A stretch of 64,000 nucleotides of DNA from Phialocephala subalpina (taxonomy: Eukaryota > Ascomycota > Leotiomycetes > Helotiales > Mollisiaceae), in NCBI GenBank assembly GCA_900073065.1, contig FJOG01000002.1:184827-248826 (forward strand), read 5' to 3'. The first letter of the stretch is position 1. Each line of letters opens with the position of its first letter. Shown one piece after another: positions 22,972 to 33,617 of this stretch. The position numbers and the translations under genes are program-made. The notes beneath the pieces were generated by a model. That model saw only the letters and a program-made list of their open reading frames with translations. It was not told where the DNA came from and did no database searches.

Positions 22972-24345
22972 TCACGGATCAACCGTCCTCCCAGCTTGCC
23001 TACTCGGCTCACTCGGCTCTACCTCCATCCGTGTCTGAATACCCTTCAACGGGATCTCATCGCCACTCGCCTGACTCTCCGCATCCCCCTTTCCCCTACT
23101 ATCGCCATAATATACACCAATTGCTAACTTAGCGCCATGGTCTGGCCGCAAGTCTTCATCTCTAAGCACACTCTCATCCAAGCGCTCAAATCGTGAACGT
23201 TTGCGCCTATCTCTAGCGCCGCTGCCGCCGATAGTGATTATTTCGTTGACGTTTCTAGAGAATGAGGTGGATGGTGGTTTGTCTTTGCGCCAGGGCATGA
23301 AATTTATAGAGCGCAGGAGAGGTGCGAGGGTTGGTAGGCAGGCGGAGATTATGCCGGCGGAGCATTCGACGATGACCCATGTGCCGGAGTCTGCAAGTGT
23401 CCCTTTGAAAATCAAGTAAGATATCGAGGGAATTGGGTTAGAAGAGGGCCTATACATACAGGTAAGGTCCGAGGGTTCGAATTCGAAGAGCGTTTTAAAG
23501 CGGTAGATACTTGTAAAGACGACACTGGACAAATATTAGGGATTTACTTATTATCGCCCTTAGGAGTGATAATATACTTACAAGCTTCCTAAAAGAAACA
23601 CAATGCTCAACTGACATCTTTGGATGATCGCCGTATGCAAGTGCCACACACTCGGCATAGGTAAACTCAAGATAGCTATATCAGTCAAAATGTTCGGGAC
23701 GGCATTGCCAATAAATTCTCCTTTGAGATTAACGCAATGGCCTGGAATAGTTGGGTTCCACGCTTTGGCGATTGGTGTACATTGGAAAATACTGATGACG
23801 ATAATAGAGATACACCAGCCGATCGATAAAGCGCCGAGGATCCAGCAGCCGATTCGTATACTGCGGACGGGGAAGATGCGGCAATACATAAGGAGTAAGG
23901 ATACCTTTGTAATAGCAACGGTCGTCACGTAGATGCACCCGAAGGCTATAAGACACTTGCCAATGGCGATGTGTTGATTGATATCGACCGAGGCGGCGTG
24001 TACTCCAAGTCCGTAATAAATCACTATAGAGTCTTTAGTAATTGAAATCTTACGTTCAAATAGAGATAGCTGATCCTTACTCAAGAGGCCAATAGACAAA
24101 AGGGCAAGTAAAAAAACCTGCGTTCTTGACTTAGCTACTTGTCTTCCTTTAAACTATGAATGAAAACTCACGTATGCAAGTATAATGAAGTAATCATCGA
24201 TACCAATGTAAGCGCGCTTTTTCCACCTGGAAAGAAACCGAAGTCCAACAAAAAAGCCAGCGAGGACGACGAGGGCTATGTTAGTCGATCTCAAATTGGA
24301 CTGTTTGTTCTGGGACAAATCTTGACCAGACGTGTTAGGATCCAT
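22972..24345 (-). CDS. Fungal rhodopsin-domain integral membrane protein, 397 aa
   Basis: Four exons, 24345-24172, 24117-23582, 23524-23460 and 23390-22972, with introns of 54, 57 and 69 nt (GTGAGT, GTAAGT, GTATGT donors) and matching phases. The start is ATG at 24345; the frame above it opens only to GTG. The seven-helix pattern of the Pezizomycotina rhodopsin family (PF20684) is seen: an early helix IALVVLAGFFVGLRFLSRW, then GIDDYFIILAY, TKVSLLLMYCRIF, NILTDIAILSLPMP, SIYRFKTLFEF and TWVIVECSAGIISACLPTL. The C-terminal 110 residues are hydrophilic, charged and probably cytosolic. Ligand and role are unknown; some relatives (Pth11-like) act in surface sensing. Confidence 0.85.
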
Positions 24346-26404
24346 AGTCGAATGTTGGATAGGAGTGAGGGAATACAGTCCGAAGATAATCACGAGCTTG
24401 AAGGTGAAGAACTGAATGAGTGGATTCGTAGGTTTTCATATTAAAGAAATCGTACAGTGGCGCCTGCTTGCCCCGAGGTTTCAATACGAGGGCCCCCCGT
24501 GGGGAAATTTGGTCAGAAATCTGGGGAACTCCCGCTGAAACCTTCCCGCTGGAACCTTCTAAGCGGCCCTACTTCCCCGCGGTGCCTTCGACAAATAGGA
24601 CGATTGAGAAGTAAGACCTGACTTTGCCACCTTGACCGGTGTTGGCGAATCGTTGCCGCTTTTGGGGCTGGCGTTGGTGGTGGTCGAAGCGTAATTCTCG
24701 ATCCTCAAGGAGATGCGGTGTCTTGTCCTGTTCCAAGATCAGCCAGGGGCTTGGCCGTGCGTGCCCGGTAGTTCCAATGCAAGGGCGAGGCCCCGACGCT
24801 TGGGAAATTTGGTGCAGAATTTGGTTCGGTATCCCAGGATTTTGCAAGCCTTGCACAGTATATCTAGGAAGGACTGAGGACTCCGACGTCGCAAAGGGGT
24901 ACACCATGTTGTTGTTGTTGTTGATACACGTGGTATCATCCATCCCTAGGTGCGCTAAGCTGAACCCGAACCTGAACCAGAAGGGCTGGTATTGTGCGCT
25001 AGCTTCTCTTCATATCGTCGGTAGTCCCGGGGCGTATTGCCTTTTCCGCGGGATCGATGATGGCCCGAATCGGTGGTCGTGGTTGCATAGAATCCCATAA
25101 TCTGTCTTGGCACTAGCTTTAAGGCTTCGTAATGGCCGCTTAATTCCATTTTCTCAGTACTTCTTCAAGCCACAGCCAATCGGCATGATTTTTTGACGCG
25201 GAATTGTGTATGCCTTAGATGATGCCTCAGAAAGCGACATGCTCAGAAGAAGACACCTTTTCATCGTGCACGCCACGGCACATACCGATACGCACGTTAA
25301 ATCGGTAACATCCCCATTGTCTTTAAGCAGAAAATTTGCCGACAAGCCACACCAAATGCAGGACAGTGTTGCCTTCCGGCCCATGCTACCGGGCACGGGA
25401 AAAGGATTCCGAGGACGAACAACGGTCTCAGGAAAGCGCCATGAACGTGATGTTGATGGAGTACTTTTGACTCAGCCAATTAGGTTGTGAATAGAGGCTT
25501 CGCCAATATTGGTGGCTTTTATACTTTTCAACAGACAACGAGTCCCAGACGCCACTACGCGAGTCATTACAAAATTCTGGGGAAGCAAATTAGCCGAGCT
25601 CACCACAGATTGCGCGTTTACTGTATCTGAACTCTTGTTTTTGGATTTTAAATTCCCCACTCTAACTCAGCTACGGTGATTACCACGATCCAACAACTCA
25701 TCCAAATGTCTTTCGCAGCTGGGTGGTCTCCGAGATATTGAGCAGTGGATTGGCCGGAAAATGCCAATGGTCGATCCGATTGGAAAGCTGCGCCATCTCG
25801 TCGAAAGAAGCGTTCACGGGCGCCCAAACCTCTCAATCACCCACAGGAACACCAAAAAATTTAAGTCTTTTAAAAGTGCTCGGAAAATTCCTGAAACTGC
25901 ACAAGTTACTAGATTTTGGTCGTCAATTGCGAATATCGGCTTATTCTTCTCATTTTGTGAGGTTGTTGTGATGAAATTGGACTTTGAGCGGTTGAGGGTG
26001 TGGGCGTTCGGCCTGTGAACGCTAAGGACCTGGGATCGGTGCATATTTCGCTGACAACACTGGATGGTTGACAGCCGTGTCGAAGGTATCAAAGGCGTTG
26101 CAGATCGCTGGTCGAGTTTCCCTAATCCCGAGATGGGCAGGTGAAGGAAGAGGTTAGAGACATCATTGAGTTATGATTCCAAGGGAGAGTATGTCAAAGC
26201 TTGGGTCCCGGAGGTGAGGCGTGCAGATGATTTGAGAGATGTCTTTCAGGCGTAGACAGCGGAGCAGGGGGTTGAAGACCGGGAGAAACTGGGAGGTGGA
26301 GAGTCCGTTGAACAGAATCGAGTTTACGGTTGGTAATTTGGGGGGGGGGTCGATCGTATCTTTGGTTCTATGTTCTATCGAAGCGATATGAATTAAGGTT
26401 CGTC
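24346..26404. other. Two kb without an assignable gene
   Basis: GC-rich first kilobase with long but motif-free frames. On the minus strand around 26170-26330 a frame reads SILFNGLSTSQFLPVF and CLRLKDISQIICTPHLRDP; it looks like an F-box/leucine-rich fragment, has no start and ends quickly. A G run lies near 26341. I call nothing here with confidence. Confidence 0.35.
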
Positions 26405-27511
26405 ATGACAACAAAATCTAGGCGTAAGTACTCTCTTGAATAAGGGAATTCCTGAAGAGCTGTAGTCTAAAAGCCACAGTTGAGCATTACCGACAAGGTT
26501 ATCCTCGGCTTGCGGCCTTCCTCAACCTTGATCCAAATTTCACCATCTTCAGGCGTTTTGATACCCTACATCTGCGAGTCTTACTGGAGCAACAAGATCG
26601 ATTATGCGAGCTGCAACAACAGCTTGAAGACTGTGACGACGTAGAGACAGTTCAACTGAATCTAAGCAGCCGACGTCAAGATGACAATAGGACACGACGA
26701 AATGTCCTACAGCAAGTTGCAGCAGAGCTGAAAGATTATGGTATGGATACTTGACATATTCAATGTAACTTAAATGCTGATGCGTTTTAGATAAAGGCGT
26801 GCTTAGGTTCCACCGCATGATTGCTCTACCACGAGCGCGCAAAAGGCATCGCCGCAGCGTTCACAATTGGGTGAACGGAAACAAGCCAGTCGTGAGGTCG
26901 GAAAGTGCATCTCTCATTGCGGCTCCCAGTGCTAAGGACCATATTGCCTTGCACGCGGAAGACTCCGATAGAGCTGGTTTTGAGCTGTTTTTGATCGCGT
27001 GGTGCAGTCATATCCACGCTTGGCGAGTTATGTTGGTACTCCCTGATGCTTGATCTAAATGTCTAGTGATACTAATGGAATAATGTCTAGGTTTCACATG
27101 GCATGGTAAGTGAAGATGCATTTCCTTTTCGTTTTATTGCGGCTAACTCACGACTTAGGCTAAAACGAGCGACCGCAATGTATTTATACTACGACGAAAT
27201 TTGTATGGAAGAGTGATAAAATGCCTGGTGGCTTTGTCTATTCCCATTGGAATTATATTCCCCGTGCTTCTTCTATACTGGTTCGAGAAAAGTGGAAGTC
27301 GCTCTGCTATTTCCGCTATATTCGTCCTGATGGCGTCCTTCGCGATTTGCTTCATGACGAAGGTCGCCAAATACAATCTTCTCCTGGCGGTAGTAGGGTA
27401 AGTATCAATTCTCGGTATAACAAGGGTACAGTAGAACAAGAGCTGGCTAATCATGTGCCCAGATATACTGCCGTGCTTTCCGCATTTCTTTCAAATCCAG
27501 GACCTATCTAG
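26405..27511 (+). CDS. DUF6594 membrane protein, six exons, 275 aa
   Basis: Exons 26405-26423, 26480-26740, 26791-27035, 27091-27105, 27159-27397 and 27463-27511 (828 nt) join in frame. Donors include GTAAGT, GTATGG, GTACTC and GTAAGT; branch sites such as TACTAAT are visible. The first coding exon is 19 nt and the fourth only 15 nt. DUF6594 hallmarks appear in order: YRQGYPRLAAFLNLDP, FTIFRRFDTLHLRVLLEQQ, a coiled-coil CELQQQLEDCDD, VHNWVNGNKPVVRSE, then membrane helices CLVALSIPIGIIFPVLLLYW and ISAIFVLMASFAICF, ending GYTAVLSAFL. In the family the C-terminal helices anchor the protein in a membrane; function is unknown. The frame is intact despite the complex splicing. Confidence 0.82.
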
Positions 27512-27583
27512 CATTGTTGTGGGTTCAAGAATTTTTTGCGACCAACCATTCTTTCGGAAAATGTCTTTGGGCCCATATATAGC

Positions 27584-29906
27584 TTAAATTGACATCTTCA
27601 GTGGCTGCCGCACTTTTTGGCGAATGCTTCTTTGGGTTTGCCATGGCTCTTCCGTCTTCCACTCGCGTTCCTCTAGACAAAATGCAACTGCTTCGCTATA
27701 CTTCGATCCAGCTGAATGCGCTAGCTTGGTCCGAACTATGTCCAGCAAAGTATCCCGTAGTCTCTCGGGTTTCTTGACATTTTCGAAGCCTTTTCGGCTG
27801 CCATCCATACTGGGAAGGAGCCTCCAGCAACCGATCTCTAGCAGTAATATTCCCTGGGTCTATTAATGCGCTGAGCAACCTTCCATCTTAGAATCATCTC
27901 CCCAGAATTTCGTACTTACCAATGCATATATGTCATGTTTCCTTTCAAATGGCTTTGGATTTCCCCAGCGTTCTGGGTGTCTGTAAATGTTGTTTTTCAC
28001 GGAAAAATCTACCGTGAGCCTCGACTCCATCTGTGAAGGGCGAGAGCAATCAAAGCCGATCACATAGGGATTATCTAAATCATAAAGCTGATGGGACGTG
28101 GCTTCTCCTCTTCCGTGATTCTAGTTGCGAAGGATGACGACATTCTCGGATTTTATAGCCTTGTGAAACTAACTGATCGAATGCAGGTGTAAAATAGCAT
28201 CACAGATTGCACTAGCAAGCTGACAACGAACTTCGAGTGGAAGGGTCTTCACAGTACCGATGAGTTCCGACAACGTCCAATAATCGTTCGTGGATATTCC
28301 TGATGGAAGTCGGTACACGAATCCGATGCGTGGTCGAATAGTCTCTTCCACGTACCCCAATCCCGGCAGTATTCGAAAAGCTTTGGCCTTGTCCTCAACC
28401 AGAAGAGCCGATATACGTGCGGCTTGTTCCAGGCTCTTGTTGACGTCCTGGTTTTCTACTGTCTCGTATTCCCAATATTCTACCAAGACCGAATCTTCAT
28501 CCTTTCTCCCAATCCGCAAATGATGATCTGCTGGTGCTGTACTGTCAAAATACACCTTTATGGCGCCTTTCGTCACTTCATCCTGGACCAAGGTCAGACG
28601 CATTGCGATTCTGCTCGCCAATTCAAAAGTGCCATAAAAGTCCTTGTTCCGAAGGGTATCCAGCGATTCTTCATTCAATCTTGCAACGCAGTCATTCATG
28701 AAGGCAAGCAGCTGGGCCGACCTCTCAGAGATGCTGTTGATGATTTGGGCTACATCAAACTCCGCAAAATGGTAAGTTTCGGGAATAGGGAGCACATCAG
28801 TAAGGGCACGAGTCAGCCGTTTTGCTTCCTCTCGAGTATCGTCTGAAATTCGAAATGGTGCAAGCACGTTTGGCACCACAGCCTTTGGGCACAAGATCTC
28901 GCTACTGACTTTTCCCACAGCTTGCGCCTTCGATATTGTGCGGTGAAGAACTTGGATATGTTCGATGTCAGAAGGAGAGTCTCGTGTCAGCCAACGTAGG
29001 AGTGCTTCTCTTTGCACCATATCCATTGGCTGGAACAAAGACAACCGAATGTATAATGATAGGGTGTCTTCTCGATCTGATGGTGTGCTAGTTCCTGCTT
29101 TCGTAACGGTCGTGTCGAGAGGCTCCCACCTGGCAAGGCGAATTCCAGCACCTGAAGAACTACGTGAAAGACTCGCATAGAATGGCTGCTTCACGAAACC
29201 GACCTCTTTCCTTAGTATTTAACAATGCAATTCGGGGATAGTAATGTGACTCGATTTGACTACTACCAAACCCAACTGCTGTGTTAGGACTTTAGTGAAT
29301 GAGGGCCTGTTGGTAAATTTGCCTGTGGGTGTAAATTGATCTTTATCAGTCGCGGCGAGGAATTCCACGTTATGTTGAAGACGAGACCGAACAGCTTGTC
29401 CGGCAAAGCAACAATCTAGCAAGATTGCAACATCACAGCTTGCTCCGAGAATGCCCGGCTGTATGATGGCCCAATCTACTGTAGGACCCCCAGATATCTT
29501 CCTATGTCCGCCTGATCGTTAATAATGTAGAACAATATGATGTTTATTCTGTGACTTACGCAGACCATACACACTCTGAATCCATCGGGTCAGCCGTCTT
29601 CCCTCCGTGCCCACTGTAATGTAGAATGATCAAGTTATCATCGTCGCTTCCGTAGCGCTGAATAAACTGAGCAATATGAAGTTGCAATTCCGCCTGTGAA
29701 TTCTTTGAGGGAATTTGGTAAGGCCAGACAAAAAAGTTGAACTTGTCACGGAAGAGGTGTACAAGTTCGTTGACCTCATCGGCAACCCCAATATCGTCGT
29801 CTTTCCACGTAATCAGAAGTACGTGGACCGCGGAGTACCGTTGGCTGCGGCGGGGGTCATAACGAGATAGTTCATTTGAGATGATAGCCCCATGCGACGA
29901 ATCCAT
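27584..29906 (-). pseudogene. Caspase-like (C14) domain fused to a kinase-like domain; broken gene
   Basis: ATG at 29906. Exon 1 (29906-29560) carries the catalytic His100 in LHYSGHGG; exon 2 (29502-27920) carries the Cys in LLDCCFAGQA; the last exon is 27853-27584. Introns are GTAAGT-type (57 and 66 nt). The C-terminal part has kinase-like motifs in order: RIGFVYRLPSG, YWTLSELIGTV, ASAICDAILHLHSI, FHKAIKSENVVIL, VIGFDCSRPSQ, YRHPERWG, KHDIYALGILLLEIGCW, SEAVAFCL. The frame is broken at four places: one extra base near 29460-29461, and in-frame stops TAA 29221-29219, TAG 28171-28169 and TAG 28123-28121. Coding sense resumes at once after each. The ancestral protein resembled fungal cell-death effectors. 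Confidence 0.8.
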
Positions 29907-31172
29907 CTTGATTATCTGACCGCTCGTTTGAGGCAGACAAGGCTATTGAGAGCACTCTTACAGGACTTGATCGGGTATGATCCGCATTCGCAAATAACGT
30001 GATAAGCGTTCTTTCAACTCTTCTTCTGATATGAAGGAGATAGTCTCGCTTTTGGCCCACACAAGTCGAACCTGCGGTGAGGCAGAACCTGCTTGTGTAA
30101 CGTATACATGCCGGTCAGCGGCATGAGCGATCAGTCGGAATTTAAAAGTATCACGTGACTTGCACGTGATGGGGATCGAGCGTTGATATACCTTATGAGT
30201 TCTCAGGACTCAGGAGCGATGTAGCCCGAGCATGAGATAAGATTATGATGATATTTCGTAACTCAACACTTCTTGGTATTTGCCAGTCCAGGTGCACATA
30301 TCTATACGGTACTGGTGAGGCTCCCTTCGCTAGCTGTACACTTCGTCATTGTCTGGATCGCAATTGGTGGAGGCATACTTACAATGTTCACTTCGTTCCC
30401 GGGACAAGGTCGGGAGGTTAATCTTTGTTCTTCTAGGAGAAGAAGCTAGCCTTACCCTCCACCTTTGTTTAGTCTTATGTAGATCAAAGTTCATTCACTT
30501 TGTTTCCCGGCAGAACTTCGACAGGGTGGTTTTTGACAATGACAGCCATATTCCCTCCCCATTACAACAGCATGGCTTCGACACAAACCAACAAAGATGA
30601 AGTTGGTATGCATAACCTCTCGATTACTGCCTTCGATCTCTAATCAAAATTCAAATATTTTCGTATTTCTATATGAAGTATCGACGGCTCTCTTGGGTCA
30701 GCGGTACTCTATGGTATTTGTATAATCTCACCTAATAGTCGAGTCCAATCAAGTTGTACTAGATCTGTATGTGCGTGTGGGAAAAATATATAGAGGAGTT
30801 TTATGTTTTGAAACCTCACCACTTATCTTAGTTCTTAGCTTGCAAAGCCCAAAAAGGCAAGAAGATCTACAAGTAGCTCAAACTGTGTGTGCTCCCCCCT
30901 CTGTAACCAGTGATTTTCAAGGCAGGTTAGAGCCTGTAGGATTCAACAGCGTATAACGGTGCTATTGTGAATAGCACCTTCTTTGCATAGGGATCGCTAT
31001 ACACCATTCACTATGATGAACGCTAAAGTGGCACTAATTTCTCCATGGAACACCTACACCTCTCTTGCTAACCACGCTTGTAGACTGGGAATCTTGGATC
31101 CACTTCGATATGACGGACACTAAGGAAGACAGGGCAGCCAAGAGCCAACCCGCGATTAACACGGACGACGAG
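29907..31172. other. Intergenic
   Basis: Promoter side of the caspase-like pseudogene, with a TCACGTGA-like site near 30150-30170. Several short frames have no recognisable motif. No RNA gene seen. Confidence 0.4.
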
Positions 31173-31699
31173 TCAGGCATTGTTAGAAAGGAACAAGTTC
31201 TTCACTTCTCCATCCTCCCACATGTTTTCATGCCAATACCGCATTGTTTTCAAGGCATTGAACTGCCATCCAACGCTCTTCCATCTACCTCTAAAATATT
31301 CTGCGAGAAAGTCTTGATCTGGAAACAGGAAGTCCTTTACTTTTATATCGAGATGCAAAAACTTGAGCATATCGTTCCATTGTGCTTCGTACGGGGTAAA
31401 AATGGACATCCCACAGTCCCACTGTTTAACAATGTATGAGTTCTTTTCTCAGACGCAGATTTTGGATTTGGAACAGGTGTAAGTAGGCTTCCACGTTTTA
31501 ATCCTGTATATGCACAGTTTGGGGCTTTCCAGTCTCGAGGAGCCCAGCTATCTCCATCCAAATTACAAACACAAGCATGATTCGTTGCAATTCAGTCTCG
31601 ACTAGGAAGTTTATAATCAAACAGCTCATCCATATTTCTCAGGACAAGCATGTCAGCGCCCAAAAACACAAGTTTCTTGTAGCCATGCCGATACAGCAA
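31173..31699 (-). pseudogene. GT8-family glycosyltransferase relic
   Basis: The minus strand reads YRHGYKKLVFLGADMLVLRN (the DxD metal site is GAD here), then NHACVCNLDGDSW, APRDWKAPNCAYT, LNSGT and, in another frame, FPDQDFLAEYFRGRW and QFNALKTMRYWHE. These are the landmarks of fungal GT8 (glycogenin-like) enzymes, which transfer sugars from nucleotide donors. It is broken by TAG 31702-31700, TGA 31594-31592 and a frameshift near 31415, and lacks N- and C-terminal parts. The HYI..KPW terminal motif is absent. The next 330 bases (31703-32032) hold nothing recognisable. Confidence 0.65.
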
Positions 31700-32032
31700 C
31701 TACGCCCTACTGGGCTGAGTGCGGCTGAGAATGTGCGGGGCATCAGACCGCCCGTATCATGATTACTAGGCTCTTTCGGAAACGTTGTCTAGGCAACAAT
31801 ATGCATTAATAAGAAGGAAGGCGTTCTATTGGGGAAGAATAAATCAAGGGAGAGACTCCCTGGTCACATTCGTTTTGCAGACTGAGCCCTATTCTCCAGC
31901 CTCCTCATCATGTAGTAAGATATCTATAAGAACCGCTGGCAATATCGATTCTCTACTTGGCTGAAGTCCAAATCCAGGTTATAGACTTCCGTCTAGTATT
32001 TATCGTGAATTGATAATCGGACGATGTTTATA

Positions 32033-32689
32033 GTTAGGAGCAGTGTGAGAAATTGAGTAGTACTCAATAGCAAACTGAGTGCTACTCAACTCAACTCAAC
32101 CAAAATCTTATGCTACTCTACTCAACTCAATAGCTAATGAGTAGTATTGAGTAGACTATTGAGTAGAATCACGTGGTTTCAAACTATAATGCCTAATTAG
32201 CTAAAAAGGGAAAAAACTACAATATTACGGAGCTAAGGCTCAAGGGTTAAGGTTAAAGAGGTCCTATTAAGATAGTTCTAAGCTAGAGAGCTTAGGAGAG
32301 CTAAATCCGAGGCTATATACACTATGCATAGTCACGTGGTGCGGCAAGTGTTCGACTAGCGTTATAATAAGTAAAAAGGGAAAAAGATCCTAAGAATTTG
32401 TTTTATATTAAAGAAAAGTAGTTTTTGTTGTTTGCTTTAATTTAAACTACAAATTACATTGGGTTTTAATATTTAAATTAAAAGTATTATTTTCTTATTA
32501 AGAATATTTTATTCTATATAATTTTATATGTGACGGTCACGTGTTTACTCAATAGTATTGAGTAGTTACTTACTACTCAATTCAATAGCTTAGTCATAGC
32601 ACTACTACTCATACTCAACTCAATACTACTCAATACTACTCAATAACTACTTAAGTAATTGAGTATTTTTTTCTCACACTAGTTAGGAG
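32033..32689. mobile_element. hAT-like MITE (641 bp) with 8-bp target-site duplication
   Basis: The element spans 32041-32681. Ends are CAGTGTGAGAAA on the left and, read inward from the right, TAGTGTGAGAAA, which fit the C/TAGNG start of hAT elements. GTTAGGAG flanks it directly on both sides (32033-32040 and 32682-32689), the 8-bp duplication expected of hAT transposases. Subterminal zones of about 130 bp are packed with ATTGAGTAG/ACTCAAT motifs in both orientations, like hAT transposase-binding clusters. The middle is AT-rich and noncoding, so it is non-autonomous. Confidence 0.85.
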
Positions 32690-33183
32690 GGGAAGTAAAT
32701 GTTGAGATCATAGGCACACCTCAAAGTAAATAAACCGATTTACTCGTGTTCTTCGAGCTTTGCCCATAAGGCTATATAATAGCTTATCTTAAACTTAACG
32801 CTTTGCCGAGAAAAATTGAAGCTATTCTGAGCTCGCTTCGCCTACGCAAAACCATTACAAAAGAAATAAAAGAAAATCAAACGCCCCGCACAACACGCAT
32901 ACTCGCTCAAAAGAAGTGGGCACAGGAGTCGATGAATTAGATATACAAGAAAAAATAACGCAAAAAGGGAGCAAAAAAATAATTGTACATTAGCACAATA
33001 ACATGCCTCATGCGCGGCTGAACAGCTACGAACCCTGACGAGCGAGCTTAACAAGCTGCGTCTTAAGAGACACATTGCCTTTGCGACATGCGGTGTTTCC
33101 ATAACGCACTGAGCCAGATCACCCGACCGACTTTCGTGGAAGCCGTTTTGCTTATTTAAATCTATATGGGCGTCTGGGAAGTG
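32690..33183. other. Intergenic with possible transposase shadow
   Basis: The plus strand around 33015-33080 reads AAEQLRTLTSELNKLRLKR, which faintly recalls the coiled tail of fungal Tc1/mariner transposases. Frames either side are closed by stops. Too weak to call an element. Confidence 0.25.
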
Positions 33184-33590
33184 GGCCTACTTAGGCGAAT
33201 TGAACGAATCGCTCCCTATCTTTTCAAGCGACAGCTTTTCCGGTACATCTTTAAAGATCGCCCGAGTCACGGCAGGAGGAAGGAAGATCATTACGATGTA
33301 ATACAAGATAGTTGAAAAAGAGGCAGAAAGGTAATGCTTGGCAGTACAGTTTTGGGTAGCCGACTGAGAGCTTTGTCGAGGTTTCATGGACTCGAAACGT
33401 AGTTGCTGTTGTGGAACCTCAGACAGACATTAGAGCTGTCTGGGAGTTTCTTGAGACACCGCGATTTGACCACCTTTGGAAAAATGCTCCCAACAATCGC
33501 TACCTACGTATCCCATTGCTCAGCCAGCTCTACGGCATGAGAGCGGGCCTTTCCTGGGGGCTTCAAGCAACTTGTGATTGTGCGGGGTGA
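33184..33590 (+). pseudogene. Unassigned coding relic, convergent with a HET gene
   Basis: Two protein-like segments. The first (33184-33315) reads LLRRIERIAPYLFKRQLFRY and ends in TGA. The second (about 33360-33590) reads SFVEVSWTRNVVAVVEP, DIRAVWEFLETPRFDHLWKN and RIPLLSQLYGMRAGLSW. Neither has an ATG, and I do not know the family. The opposite strand has a 66-codon ATG frame (33387-33187) that could be a chance shadow. Probably remains of one gene. Confidence 0.35.
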
Positions 33591-33617
33591 TCTCACGATG
33601 TGAGTACTTCCCTCCCG

